Origin: Verticillium longisporum | Taxonomy: Eukaryota > Ascomycota > Sordariomycetes > Glomerellales > Plectosphaerellaceae | DNA: 64,000 nt | Direction of reading: 5' to 3' | Assembly (NCBI GenBank): GCA_019188255.1 | Contig: JAETXT010000012.1 | Span: 1,798,001-1,862,000 of the forward strand | Shown here: in pieces, positions 40,401-54,849 of the stretch | How the letters are laid out: every line of letters starts with the position of its first letter | How positions within the stretch are numbered: position 1 is the stretch's first letter | The notes under the pieces: generated by a model | Seen by the model: only the letters and a program-made list of their open reading frames with translations | Database searches by the model: none | What the model was told of the DNA's origin: nothing | Translations under genes and position numbers: made by a program

Positions 40401-41228
40401 TCTCTTCTACTTATCTAAATACTCTAGTCTAATAGTAGTCCTCTTAGTCTATAACCTAGAGCGCTATCTTATCCCTATATTTCCATTACGAGGTAAGTAC
40501 TAAATAGTATAATCTTAATACCTTAGCTATATACGAGAATATAGACTTAACCTAATAATAGTCGATAATCTATTCTAGTAGATAGCGTATCTATATTAAC
40601 TCCTAGGATCTTAATAACGATAATAATATTAATATTACTTAATAGCTTATATATATAAATTACTATTCCTCTAGAATAGAGGCTAGTTTATTAAATATTA
40701 ATATAATAGATAGATTAGATAGTAGGATCTTAATTACTTAATCCTAGTAGCTCTCTACCTAATAGTATAGTTAGTAGGCCTTAACGTCTATCTCTAATAT
40801 AGAGAAGTCTCGAGGGAATGAAATCTAATAGGTTCGGGAAAGGCTTAATAGGAATCTTTATAATAGAGAATCCTATAATAGGAATCTTATAATAGGAATC
40901 TTATAATAGATAGGAACTTAATTCTATCTAGATCTTAACCTTATCTCTTCGCTATAGTAGTAGTAGACTAGTATCTTAATAGATTAATTATTATCTTTAA
41001 TGAAAATCTTAGGATTATATATAGGAACGACTAGAAAGTCTAATTACTACTATTATTAGGACTCTATATTAAGAGTATATTAGTATTAGTATAAATAGTT
41101 AACTATCTTATATTACTAGTATCTAGGCGGATACCCCTATTAGTAGAGTGCCCTAGCCCTAGGACTCTAGCGGAGTCTAGCTAGAGTCCGTAGCTAGAGC
41201 AGTCTCTATAGGTGCCCCTAATAATACT

Positions 41229-44200
41229 TCTTAAAGGACCTATAAAACCTAATTTATTAGGAATAGCTATATTCGCTATACTTTAAAGGTAATAGAGATA
41301 TCTCCCCTTTAATATTCTTTAATTATTAGGAAAGTATTTACTAATTATTTAATAAAAGTATAGACTATAGTAAAGAGTATACTTTTAGATATTTCTAATA
41401 GCTCCTTTACTTTATATAGGATAAGTTAATATAGTACTATATTCCTATTAAGGATATTAGAATAGTTATATATAAAGCTTAGAGAGTATAGGACGTTAAT
41501 TAATTATAGAATAAGTAATAAGAGAATAGGAAACGAATATACTCTTAATCGAACTAGGGCGAATAATATAATATAGTACTTATATATATAGGGCCTAAGA
41601 GAGAAACCCTATAGGATTAATCGCTAGCGAAACGAGGATAACCCTTATATTATAATAGAGGGACTACTCTTCGCTAAATAAGGAACCCGAACCTATATTC
41701 TATAAGAACTCTATCTAGAGGCCGAGGGGCTACTTCTACGATATCCGTAAATATATACTTCTATTATAATAAAACTAGCTATTAAGTATAAAATTGCCTA
41801 TAATTAGACCCCTAGAGATATAAGGCTATAATTATAAATATATAATTACCTAAATTCGAGGGCGTCTAGGTAATAGAGCTCTTAGAAAATAACTTAATAT
41901 AGGCCCTAATCTAAAGGATACTATATTTAAAATAAATATCGGGAAAACCGCTAAAGTATTAGTAATTACTTTATAATAAAATAAGGAGATTAAATTCTCT
42001 ATTAACCTAGATATTAATATTATAATAGATATTATTAATCCTATTCTTATTTAATTATTAAAGTTATAAGAAGTAGAAGGTATAGAAGCCCCTAAACTAT
42101 AAACGTTTAATAGCTAGATAGCGATTAATTATAGGATATTTATATTCTTTTTCTATTTATTAGATATATAGAACTACCCCTAATTACTATATTAGCTATT
42201 TATATATATAGAATAGCCTAAAGGGTCTAGCTATATACTCCTATTTAATAATAATATAGGGAAGGAAAGTATTTAAATAGATATTTCTATTTAATCCTTT
42301 ATTTAAAGCTATATATTAAATATAGAATTAGAAGAGTTTATAAGGATATTAATCGAAGATAAGGCTAAAGCTTATATTGCCTATATTACTTAAGCTATAG
42401 TAATAATATTTAATATAATTATCCCTATTATTAACGATCTACCCCTAAATAAGGGGCAAGCTAAAGTATTTCCTATAGAATTTATTAAATTCGAAGATAT
42501 TTTCTCTAAAGATTTAGCGAAGGAACTATTAATATTAAAAGACGTAGAGTACTTAGTAGACTTAAAAGAGGGAGCCGAACCCCTTTATAGCCCTATCTAT
42601 TTATTATTATAGAGGTAATTAGAAGAGCTCTATTATTATATTATAGAAGGGGAAGCTATAAGGAGGATTAAAAAGTCTATTAGCTTTATAAAGGCCTTAG
42701 TCCTATTTATATTAAAGAAGGATAAGAGCTTATATCTATATATAGACTATTAAGGCCTTAATATAATTATAATAAAGAACTATTACTTTCTCCTATTAAT
42801 AGATAAACTTTTAGATCGCTTTATAAGAGCGAAGTACTTTTCTAAGATTAATATCTTGGATATTTATTATTAGATTTATATTAAAAAGAGTAATTAATAG
42901 AAAATAGCTTTCTAGATAAGATATAAATATTATAAATATATTATAATACTATTTAAATTAGTAAATACTCTTATTACTTTCTAAGTATATATTTACTAAA
43001 TATTTATTAAACTATTAAATAACTTTTATATTATTTATTTAAATAATATATTAATCTATTTATAAATAAAAAAGGAATATATAGCTTACTTCTAGTAAAT
43101 CCTAAAGAGATTTTAGGACTTCGAGCTCTTTATTAAATAATCGAAGTATCTATTTTATTAAAATAAAATAGAATTCCTAGGATTTATTATCTTAAAAGAA
43201 AATATAGCTATAGATCTAAACTATATCTAAGCTATAACTAAATAATAACCCCTAGAATCCTTTAGGGATATATAAGCATTCCTAAGCTTTATAAACTTCT
43301 ATAAATAGTTTATAAAGGGCTATTTAAAAATAATAGCCCCCCTATCTATTCTATTAAAAAGAAGTATTATAGGGGTTAAGAAAGGGCTATTCGAATAGCT
43401 ACTTAAGGCTTAGAAGGTATTCGAATAATTAAAGATTATATTTACTATTATTACGATTTTAAGATATTAGGACTATATATTAGAAGGCTAGGTTAAGATT
43501 AATATATTTAACGATATTATTTTAAGGATCCTTAATTAAAAGTATAAAAATAGATAGAGGTTTATTATCTATTATTTATAGAAATTATTATTAATTAAAT
43601 AGTAATAGAGTATTAAGTAATAAGAACTACTTATAATCGTAGAGAGCCTCGAATATTAATACTATTACTTAGAGGGTATAGGATAGGTTTTTATTATATT
43701 AATTAATTACTAGGCTCTTAAGGGTATTATATAAATATTAATAAGAGATCTTTAAGGAAAGCTTATATAATAAATATATAGATTATCGTCTTTTAATTTT
43801 AAAATCTAATATTAGCTTAGGATTATAAGCCTAGTTAATAGCCTCTTAAAGCGATTAGATTATATAGGGGAATAAGTATTAATAAGTAATATACTTCCTA
43901 TTTTATTTAAAAAGCTATAATTAATAGAAGACTTAGCTATAGACGTTTAATAAACTATTATTAAAATTAAGCTAAAGGATATTATAAATAGAGCTTATAT
44001 CTAAACTATAAAAGTAACCCTATAAAGATAGAAGCCTATCCCTATATCGGAACGATATTATAGCTCTAGGGAAAAAGGGACTTTATTCTTTAAATAAAGG
44101 GTAAAATATATTTATATTATTATTAAGAAAAAAGTAAAGAAAGAAGCTCCTTCTCGACTTTAAAGCTAAAAAGCTAAAGCTAAGAAATTAATAACGATTT

Positions 44201-45700
44201 ACTAAGAGATTATTTAAATAGAGTCTAAGGACCTAAGAGAGTCTAAGGTTATTATTCTAAATTAATATATCTTATATTCTATTATAAAAGAGCTTATAAA
44301 GAACGAAATAATATTAAAGCTTATTTCTATTTTAGAATTTAAGAACTTAATTAAAGGTCTATAAACTATTAATTTAAAATACTTTCTCTAAAAGGAGAAT
44401 ATAAACTAATAAATTAGAAGAAGAGTAGAATATATCTTAAATAAGTAAAATACTTTCTTCTTTAAGGGATAATTTATTATCCCTTTATAAAGGACTTTCT
44501 ATAAAGAGCTATTAAAATAGTATTATAATAATCTATAAGCGGGATATATAAGTGCTAATAAGACCCTTAAACTTCTAAAGAGGAAGTTCTATTATGAGAA
44601 TATATTAATAGATATATATTAATATATTACTAAGTACTTAATATATTAAAGGATATAAATACTTTAATATAAGCTATATAAATAGCTATAATCGCTATTA
44701 CTCCTATTATATCCTTTTTAAGAGATCTCCTTAGACTTTATTATAAATCTAATATTAATAATAAAGGATAATAATCTAGAATATAATTCTATCTTTATTA
44801 TTATAGATCGTTTTATAAAGGTTACTTAATTCCTAGTAACCTATAAGATATTTATAGCTATAGGCTTAAGTATTATTCTTTATAAAGAAATAGAATATTA
44901 ATTTAGGAGTCTAGAGGGTATCGTAAATAATAGGGATAAGCTCCTTATTAGTTAATTCTAGGAGGAATTCTACTAGGAAAGAGTAATTAAATACTACCTA
45001 TTTATAGCCTATTACTCTTAGATAGATAGATAAATAGAGAGAACCTACTAGATATTAGAAAAGTACCTTCGCTATATTAATAACTAAGCGCTAAAGGAGT
45101 AGCTATACTATTTAAAAGAAGTAGAGTTCTTTTATAATAATAATATATATAATATTATTAATATCTTACTATTTAAGGCCCTATATAGGTACTATTTAAG
45201 GATAATCGATTATATAGCCCTAAAAGAGGATATTAAGGTTAAGAGTATAAAGGAAAGAATTAAAAAGATTATAACTATTTATTAACTAATTAGCGAAAAC
45301 TAATAATATATAATATATATCTAAGCTTTCTATTATAATAAGAGGTATATATTTAAGGTCTTTAAGGTTATAGATATTATAGGCCTCTCTATTAAGAACT
45401 TCTACTTTAAATCGAATTAGAAGCTAGTATTTAAATATATCTAAATAAAGATTATAGAGAAAGTAAATAAATAGGCCTATTATATATCGCTCCCTAAGAT
45501 ATATACTAGGATATACGATATCTTCTTAATATCCTCCTTAGAACTTTAATATAATCGTTAAATAAGCGCTAAATAATTAGCCTATTTCCTTATATTAGAA
45601 AAAGAATAAGAAGAATAGGAATTCGAGGATATTATAGCTTATAAAGAGGATTAATAATAAAATTTCTATTTAATAAAATAGATAGAATAATTAATTAAAT
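41229..45700 (+). pseudogene. L191d gag (3' part) and pol
   Basis: Colinear with 15,830-20,350 of L191b. gag runs up to about 41,830. RT runs at about 42,660-43,400, with the YLNN site; RNase H, integrase (about 44,470-45,400) and chromodomain (about 45,620-45,750) follow. Stops occur throughout. It retains fewer CpGs than L191b. Confidence 0.75.
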
Positions 45701-45929
45701 ATAATACTTAGAAGCTAGAAAGCTATTTAGAAAACGTAGCTTAAACTTTAAAAAAATATAAGAAATATTAGAAATATAGATATAAATAATAAGATAAATA
45801 GCTAAGGGTTATAAGAAAATAAGTAATAGAGCTATATAAGAAAAGAAATAATAATATTAATATTAAGCTTATAATAATAATATTAACTTATTAATTAACT
45901 ATTGTAATAGCGCTTTATAATAATTATTA

Positions 45930-46612
45930 TTAGAGTTAATTCTATTTAAAGAACCTAATATACTATTCTTAACCCTCCTCTAATATTATAGGGGAAATAC
46001 TATTAATTAGCTTATCCTATTCCTAATTACTATTATTAGCGAAGCTATTAACTATTAAATCCTAGGGCGAAGGTATTAATTAGCTACCTAACTTTCAGCT
46101 ACTCTATATAGACTAGCTAGCTAGTTTAATACTATATATAACCTTCTATAGAATCTAGCGAGCCTTCTTTATAGGGGGGCTAGAGATTATAGGAAGTATA
46201 GGATACTTCGATAAGCTAGCCTTAGGGGCAATAGCTATCTTAGAAGTAGGCTATACCTTAGAAGCGTAGCTAGAATAAATAGCTAGATTAGATATTTTCG
46301 CTAAAAGGATAGGGGGTAATAGTATATTATAGTAGGGGTAATCGTTAGATAGAATATATTAATTAGGGGTCTTCTTAGGGGCGATAGCCTTACTTTTACT
46401 TTTATCCTTATTATAGAATAAAAGAATACTATTATCTAAAGGATAAGCGAGAATATTAATAATAATATTATTATTAATATATTTAAAAGGGTCGACCTAG
46501 CTTATTAAAGCTATAGAGAATACGCTATAAGAAGCTAAATAGCTAGAGAATAAAGATATTAAAGGATTAGAATCGATAGCCTCCTCCTTATTATTAGCGA
46601 CCTCTAAGACTT
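45930..46612 (-). pseudogene. antisense accessory ORF of L191d, truncated
   Basis: C-terminal third of the antisense frame, cut at the L191d/L170-3 junction, so the Lys-rich and N-terminal parts are missing. It follows the L191a version of the protein, not the L191b version. Confidence 0.5.
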
Positions 46613-49600
46613 CTCTATATCGGAGATAGATACTAAGGCCTATTAACTATACTATTAAGTAGAGAGCTATTAGGACTAAGTAATTAAGATCCTACTATCT
46701 AATCTATCTATTATATTAGCATTTAATAAAATAGCCTCTATTCTAGAGGAATATTAATTTATATATATAGGCTATTAAGTAACGTTAATATTATTATCGT
46801 TATCGGGATCCTAGGAGTTAATATAGATATACTATCCGCTAGAGTAGGTTATCGATTATTATTAGGTTAAGTCTATATTCTTATATATAGCTAAGGCATT
46901 AAGATTACGCTATTTAGTACTTACCTCGTAATGGAAGCGTAGGGATAAGATAGTACTCTAGGTTATAGACCGAGAGGACTATTATTAGACTAGAGTATTT
47001 AGATAAATAGAAGATATTAAGAGTAGAGTAGCTACTCGAAAGTACTCTATAGTATTAACCTTAATCCCTATAACTAAAGAAACCCCCTCTATATAGGATT
47101 ATCCTATTATTCTTAGAATTAATATATTATTAATATTATCTATTAGATAGGAAGAATCGGCCATAGTAGAATAGGATTAGACTCTAGCTCTAGGAATGGT
47201 TCCTATACTAATAATTATATAATAATAGCTAATAGCTATAATAGAGATCCTATAAATATAGCTCTAAATTAATATAATAAATTAAGGAATAGGACCTATA
47301 AATAACTAGAAGGTATTAATATATAGATACTTCTACTTAGACTATAAACCCGATTCTAGTAAATAGGAAAGCTCCTTAATCTATATTATTAGCTGAGACG
47401 TATATTAGACTAATATCGATATATTTCTTAATTCTATTAATAATTAAGCGGATACTTCTAATAGATAGGCTATAGTAGTATATAGTCTATTATAGCTATT
47501 CTTAGGCTCTACTAAGGTATAGTATATAATATTAACTAAAGATAAGAAATAAAGACTATATATTAGGCTTAACGTTTATATATAGCTACTTAGATATTAG
47601 TTCGCTCTAGATTCTATTAAGGCTATAGAGCTACTTAATACTTACTAGTACTCTAGATAGGATATCTATATAGATTATAATCTCTAGAAATTCATTCTAG
47701 ATATTATTATACTCTATAATATAGCTAGAATAAATAACCTATTAATATAATTAAACTAAGCTTACTTTAAAATCGATAATACTCTAATAATATATTTACC
47801 TAAGCCTAACCTTAATACTATAATTAATTCATTTATCTATAATGCCTAGGATAAAGTAGAACTCCTATAAAGGGACTCTATTCCGATAAATACTAGACGC
47901 CCTATAATAGTATATACTATAGACGACGATTATAGCTACGATAATAACTTAGACAATGTTGCCTTCCCGATAAACGACTTATATTAGCTAGACTAATATA
48001 AAGATAATAATTATAGAACCGATCCCTATTATAAATATACCTAGAGGGAAGATTAATAGAATAGAAATAAATATAATAGCTAGAAAAGTAATAAAACTAT
48101 ATATAATAGCGGATATAACTCCTATAATAATTAAAGTAGTTAATATAGTAATTATAGAGGCTAATAAAACTATAGAAGCTAATATAATAATAATAATAGA
48201 TATAACCTCCTTCGAGGAGGTAGTACTATTAGGGGCTCTTTATATAGAAAGATTATATTTATATATAATATTTATATATTTAGAAGCTATATTATAGATA
48301 GCTATAGGCTATATTAAAGATAGACTAGATATAATAATAATAGGACTAATTATATATATATCTATCTAATTAATTAAAACTCTTAAGAGAATAAATAAAA
48401 CCTTTAATAGGATACTTTTAAAATAGTAGAAGAAGTTCTCTTAATAAAGGAATATAAATAAGATATATTAGACTCTTATATTAATTATAATACTATTACT
48501 TCCTCGTACTTCTCTATACTAATTAGTAAACTCTAGTATAAAGCTACTCTATAGCGAGAACGTCTACTATAGTACTATTATAAATATAAGAAGTACTTCG
48601 AGTCTAGACGATTACTTATAGACTATATCTTCGCTAATAATTATACCCCGCCGAAACCTAAACGCTAAGGTCTATAAATAAGAAAAGACTCCCTATATAT
48701 ATAATAGGATACTATTATAAAGTAGACTATAGAAGATAAATTATATAAAAATAATAGCTAGATAATATTCCTAGTATTTAATAAAGATAATATTATTAAA
48801 GCTTAAAGCCTAGGATATTTAAGGAGCTATTAATAAATCGGAAGATAAATAGGATATAGATATTACTTATTCTTAATATTATTTAAGCTAAGAGGTAAAT
48901 AGTATTATATTATTATAGACTCTACTTATTTAGGAGTAATAATAGATTAAGATTAGTTTACTAAATTTAATAAGGATATAATAATCGATATATTAGAGAA
49001 GAAGATAATATAGGGAATTAGCGGAATCTCAGTTAAATTAGACTATAAAGTAATATTTAATCTATATATCCCTAGCCTTATTAGTAGATAGGATATAAAG
49101 GTATTTAGCTATATTACTATTATAATATAATATATATAGAACCTAGCTCTAAAGCTACTATTTAAATATAAATTCCTTAATTAATATAGAGTAGATATAC
49201 TATTTAGCTCTAATAATTTAATATTTAATTACTATTATAGGATATAGATATTATTCTTATATAAAGTAAAATCTTATCTAATTAGAAGGAGAATAATAGT
49301 AATATCTAATACTATTCTATTATTTAGATTAATTATAAAGGTATTAATATAATATAGTATAAGGAGTTAGACATTAGACGTCTAGTAGCGGGTTATCGCC
49401 GATAAATCAGCGATAAGATCTAGTTTATAAATAGAGTCGAGGCTATACTCGATAGCCTCGATAAGTTAAAGTTATAATATTAATATACCGATTGAAATCC
49501 GAATTATCTACTTTCCCTAATTAAGGCCCTTAGCCTAATACCTTTATATTCTTTAATTTCTATAATCTATAATTAGATTAAGCTAAATAATAGATTAAAC

Positions 49601-50869
49601 TAAGTATATTAGGACTTAGAAGCGATTTACTTATTATAATAATTAATAATTAGACGATAAGCTAATAGGGATATTATCGGAATCGTTGAGAGATAATTAT
49701 AATAGAAAGATTATATTTAAACTAGGATCCTTTTCGCTAGAGTATCGCTAAACTATCGAAGAGCTTTCTCGATAAGCGGAACCTTAATTATAGGTATTCT
49801 AGGCCTTAATCGAGGAACTCCGAGAATAGAGGCTAGAAAATCGATTTCTAGTCTAATATTTTATTAAATAGACTTTAATTATAAAGAATTATAATAAGCC
49901 TCTTATTTATAATTATAAGATATTTAAAGAGGATATTATAATTATTTAAATTAATAATTAGCTTATTATTATTAAAGCTAGAAATGCTTTCTAGCTTAAT
50001 ATAAATATAGCCTAAATCGTTAAATAATTAATAATTAAATTTACTTATATTCTTTAATTAATATAATAAAACTATATATAAAACCTAGAAGCGATTCGCT
50101 AAGAGGATTTTAATATTAATAATATAAATATCTATTAAAGGGACTTTTAAAGCTTTATTAAGCGAGAATACTTCTTAAAGGACTTATAAAACCTAACCTA
50201 TTAAGAATAACTATATTCGCTATATCTTAAGGGTAATAGAGATATCTCCCTTTTAGTATTCTTTAATCGTTAAAAAAGTATTTATTAATTACTTAATAAA
50301 AGCATAGATTATAACGAAGAATATACTTTTAAATATTTCTAATAGCTCTTTTACTTTATATAGGATAAGTTAATAGAATACTATATTCCTATTAAAGATA
50401 TTAGAATAATTATATATAAAGCTTAGAGAGTATAAAATATTAATTAATTATAGAATAAATAATAAAAGAATAGGAAATAAATATACTCTTAATCGAACTA
50501 GGGCGAATAATATAATATAGTACCTATATATAGGGGGCCTAAGAGAGAAACCCTATAGGACTAATCGCTAGCGAAACGAGGACGACCCTCGTATTATAGT
50601 AGAGGGACTACTCCTCGCTAAATAAGGAACCCGAACCTATATCCTATAAGAACTCCGTCTAGAGGCTAAGGGGCCGCCCCTATAATATCTATAAATATAT
50701 ACTTCTATTATAATAAAACCGGCTATTAAGTATAAAATTGCCTATAGCTAGACCCCTAGAGATATAAAGCTATAATTATAAGTATATAATTATTTAAATT
50801 TAAGGGTATCTAGGTAATAGAGCTCTTAGAAAACGACTTAATATAAGCCCTAACCTAAAGGGTATTACG

Positions 50870-53800
50870 CTTAAAATGAATATTAGGAAAACTATTAAAA
50901 TATTAACGATTATTCTATAATAAAATAAAGAAATTAAATTCTCTATTAACTTAGATATTAATATTATAATAGATATTATTAATCCTATTCTTATTTAATT
51001 ATTAAAGTTATAAGAAATAGAAGGTATAAAAGCCCTTAAATTATAAATATTTAATAGCTAAATAGCGATTAATTATCGGATATTTATATTCTTTTTCTAC
51101 CTATTAAGTATATAGAACCGCCCCCGATTACTATATTAGCTATTTATATATATAGAATAGCTTAAAAGGTCTAGCTATATACTCCTATTTAATAATAATA
51201 TAGGGAAGGAAGGTATTTAAATAAATACCTTTATTTAATCTTTTATTTAAAGCTATATATTAAATATAGATTTAGAAGAGTTTATAAGGATATTAATCGA
51301 GGAAAAGGCTAAGGCTTATATTATTTATATTACTTAAGCTATAATAATAATACTTAATATAATTATCCCTATTATTAACGATTTACCCCTAAATAAAGAG
51401 CGGGCTAAAGTACTTCCTATAGAATTTACTAAATTCGAAGATATTTTCTCCGAAGACTTAATAAAGGAACTATTAATATTAAAAGACGTAGAGTATTTAG
51501 TAGACTTAAAAGAGAGAACTAAACCACTTTATAGCCCTATCTATTTATTATTATAGAAGTAATTAGAAGAGCTCTATTATTATATTATAGAAAGGGAAGC
51601 TATAAGGAGGATTAAAAAGTCTATTAGCCCTATAAAGGCCCTAATCCTATTTATATTAAAGAAGGATAGGAGCCTATATCTATATATAGACTATTAAAGC
51701 TTTAATATAGTTATAATAAAGAACTATTACCCCCTCCTATTAATAAATGAACTTTTAGATTACTTTATAGGAGCGAAGTACTTTTTTAAGGTCGATATTT
51801 AGAATACTTATTATTAGATTTATATTAAGAAGAGCGATTAATAGAAAACGGCTTTCCGGATAAGATATAAATATTACGAATATACTATAATATTATTTAG
51901 ATTAATGAATATTCTTACTATTTTCTAAGTATATATTTACTAAATATTTACTAGATTATTAGATAACTTCTATATCGCGTATTTAAACGATATATTAATT
52001 TATTTATAAATAAAGGAAGAATATATAGCCTATTTCTAATAAATCCTAAAGAGAGTTTAGGATGTTAAGCTCTTTATTAAATAATCGAAGTACTTATTTT
52101 ATTAAAATAAAATAGAATTCCTAGGATTTATTATCTTAAAAGAAAGTATAATTATAGATCTAAACTATATCCGAGCTATAGCTAAATAGTAACCTTTAGA
52201 ATCCTTTAAAGATATATAAATATTCCTAGGCTTTATAAACTTCTATAAATAGTTTATAGAAGGCTATTTAAAGATAATAGCCCCTTTATCTATTCTATTA
52301 AAAAGAAGTATTATAAAGATTAAAAAGGGGCTATTTAAATAGCTATTTAAGGCTTAGAAGGTATTCGAATAATTAAAAATTATATTTATTATTATTATAA
52401 TTTTAAAATATTAAAGCTATATATTAGAAGGCTAAGTTAAGATTAATATATTTAATAATATTATCTTAGGGATCTTTAGCTAAAAGTATAAAAATAGATA
52501 GAAGATAGTTATTTATTATTTATAGAAACTATTATTAATTAAATAATAATAGAATATTAAATAATAAGAACTATTTACGATTATAGAGAGCTTCGAATAT
52601 TAATATTATTATTTAGAGGGTATAGGATAGGTTTTTACTATATTAATTAATTACTAAGCTCTTAAAAGTATTATATAAATATTAATAAAAAACCTTTAAA
52701 GAAAGCTTATATAATAAATATATAAATTATTATTTTTTAATTTTAAAATCTAATATTAATTTAGGGTTATAAACCTAGCTAATAGCTTCTTAAAGTAATT
52801 AAATTATATAAAGGAATAAGCGCTAATAAGTAATATACTTCTTATTTTATTTAAAAAGCTATAATTAATAGAAGACCTAGCTATAAATATTTAGTAAACT
52901 ATTGCTAAGATTAAGCTAAAGGATATTATAAATAGAGCTTATATTTAAGCTATAAAGGCGACCCTATAAAGATAGAAGCCTATCCCTATATCGGAACGAT
53001 ATTATAGCTCTAGGGAAAAAGTAACTTTACCTTTTAAACGAAGGGTAAAATATATCTATATTACTATTAAGAAAAAAGTAAAGAAAGAAGCTCCTTCTCG
53101 ACTTTAAAGCTAAAAAGCCGAAGCTAAGAAGTTAATAATGATTCGCTAAGAGATTATTTAAATAGAGTCTAAGGACCTAGGAGAATCTAGGGTTATTATT
53201 CTAAATTAATATATCCTATATTCTATTATAAAGGAGCTTATAAAGAACGAAATAGCGCTAAAGCTTACTTCTATTTTAGAATTTAAGAATTTAATTAGAG
53301 GTCTATAGGCTATTAATCTAGGATATTTTCTCTAAAAGGAGAATATAAGCTAATAAGCTAGAAGAAGAATAGGGTATATTTTAAATAAATAAAGTACTTT
53401 CCTCTTTAAAGGATAACTTATTATCCTTCTATAAAGGACTCTTTATAAAGAGCTATTAAAATAGTACTATAATAATCTATAAATAGGATATATAGGGGCT
53501 AATAAGACCCTTAAACTTCTAAGGAGAAAGTTCTATTAAGAGAATATATTAATAGATATATATTAATATATTACTAAATACTTAATATATATAAAGGATA
53601 TAAATACTTTAATATAAGCTATATAAGAAGCTATAATCGTTATTATTCCTATTATATCCCTTCTAAGAGATCTCTTTAGACTTTATTATAAGTTTAATAT
53701 TAATAATAAAGGATAATAGTCTAGAATATAATTCTATCTTTATTATTATAGATCGTTTTATAAAAATCGCTTAATTCTTAGTAATCTATAAGATATTTAT

Positions 53801-54710
53801 AGCTATAAGCTTAAATATAATTCTTTATAAAGAAATAGAATATAGATTTAAGAGTTCGGAGGGTATTATAAATAATAAGGATAAGCTCTTTATTAATTAA
53901 TTCTAAGAGGAATTCTATTAAGAAAGAGTAATTAAATGCTACCTATCTACGGCCTATTACCCTTAAATAGATAAATAGATAGAGAGAACCTATTAAATAT
54001 TAGAAAAGTACTTTCGCTATATTAGCAATTAAACGTTAAAGGAGTAGCTATATTATTTAAAAGAAGTAGAATTCTCTTATAATAAAAATATATATAATAT
54101 TATTAATATTTTACTATTTAAGGCCCTATATAGGTACTATCCGAGGATAATTAACTATATAGCTTTAAAAGAGGATATTAAGGTCGAGGGTATAAAGGAA
54201 AGAATTAAAAAGATTATAATTATTTACTAATTAATTAATAAAAATTAATAATATATAATATATACTTAAGCTTTCTATTATAATAAGAAGTATATATTTA
54301 AAGTCTTTAAGATTAGAGATATTATAGGCCTTTCTATTAAGAATTTCCGCTTTAAATTAAATTAGAAGCTAATACTTAAATATATCTAAATAAAGATTAT
54401 AGAGAAAGTAAGCGAATAGGCCTATTATATATTACTCTTTAAGATATATACTAGGATATATAATATCTTCTTAGTATCCTCTTTAGAACCTTAATATAAT
54501 CGCTAAATAAGTACTAAATAATTAGCCTACTTCTTTATATTAGAAAAAGAATAGGAAGAATAGGAATTCGAGGATATTATAGTTTATAAAGAGGATTAAA
54601 GATAAAATTTCTATTTAATAAAATAAATAGGGTAATTAATTAAATATAATACCTAGGAGCTAGAAAGCTATTTAGAAAATATAGCTTAAACCTTAAAAAA
54701 GTATAAGAAA
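50870..54710 (+). pseudogene. L191e pol
   Basis: RT (about 51,650-52,400), RNase H (about 52,430-52,620), integrase (about 53,400-54,310) and chromodomain (about 54,570-54,705), placed by colinearity with L191b and by motif remnants. Broken throughout by TAA/TAG. Confidence 0.75.
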
Positions 54711-54849
54711 TACTAGAAATTTAGATATAAGCGATAGGATAAGTAGTTAAGGGTTATAAGAAAATAAATAATAGAGCTATATAAGAAAAGAAATAATAAT
54801 ATTAATATTAAGCCTATAATAGTAATATCGGTTTATTAACCGATTATTA

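Larger units (their letters stand above)
31481..41223 (-). mobile_element. L170-2, full-length, reverse orientation
   Basis: 9,743-bp element with 170-bp LTRs at 31,481-31,650 and 41,054-41,223, inserted in gag of L191d. Target duplication is atacc (31,476-31,480) and atact (41,224-41,228), one transition apart. Read on the minus strand from 41,053 down: gag, RT, RNase H, integrase, chromodomain (about 34,720-34,560), short repeats (about 34,265-34,140), accessory frame (about 34,065-32,160), and a purine tract complement next to the left LTR (cctcctcgagg, 31,657-31,667). RT near 37,040 reads YINN, so both catalytic Asp are lost. Confidence 0.9.
30666..46612 (+). mobile_element. L191d, 3'-truncated chromovirus (split by L170-2)
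   Basis: 5' LTR at 30,666-30,856 (191 bp), leader and gag to 31,480. It is interrupted by L170-2 and resumes at 41,229 in register with L191b position 15,830. It goes on through gag, RT (YLNN near 43,040-43,055), RNase H, integrase and chromodomain into the accessory region, then breaks off near 46,612 in the antisense frame. Polypurine tract and 3' LTR are missing. Its accessory region resembles L191a (for example ccttctttataggggggct at 46,163-46,181) more than L191b or e. Confidence 0.85.
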
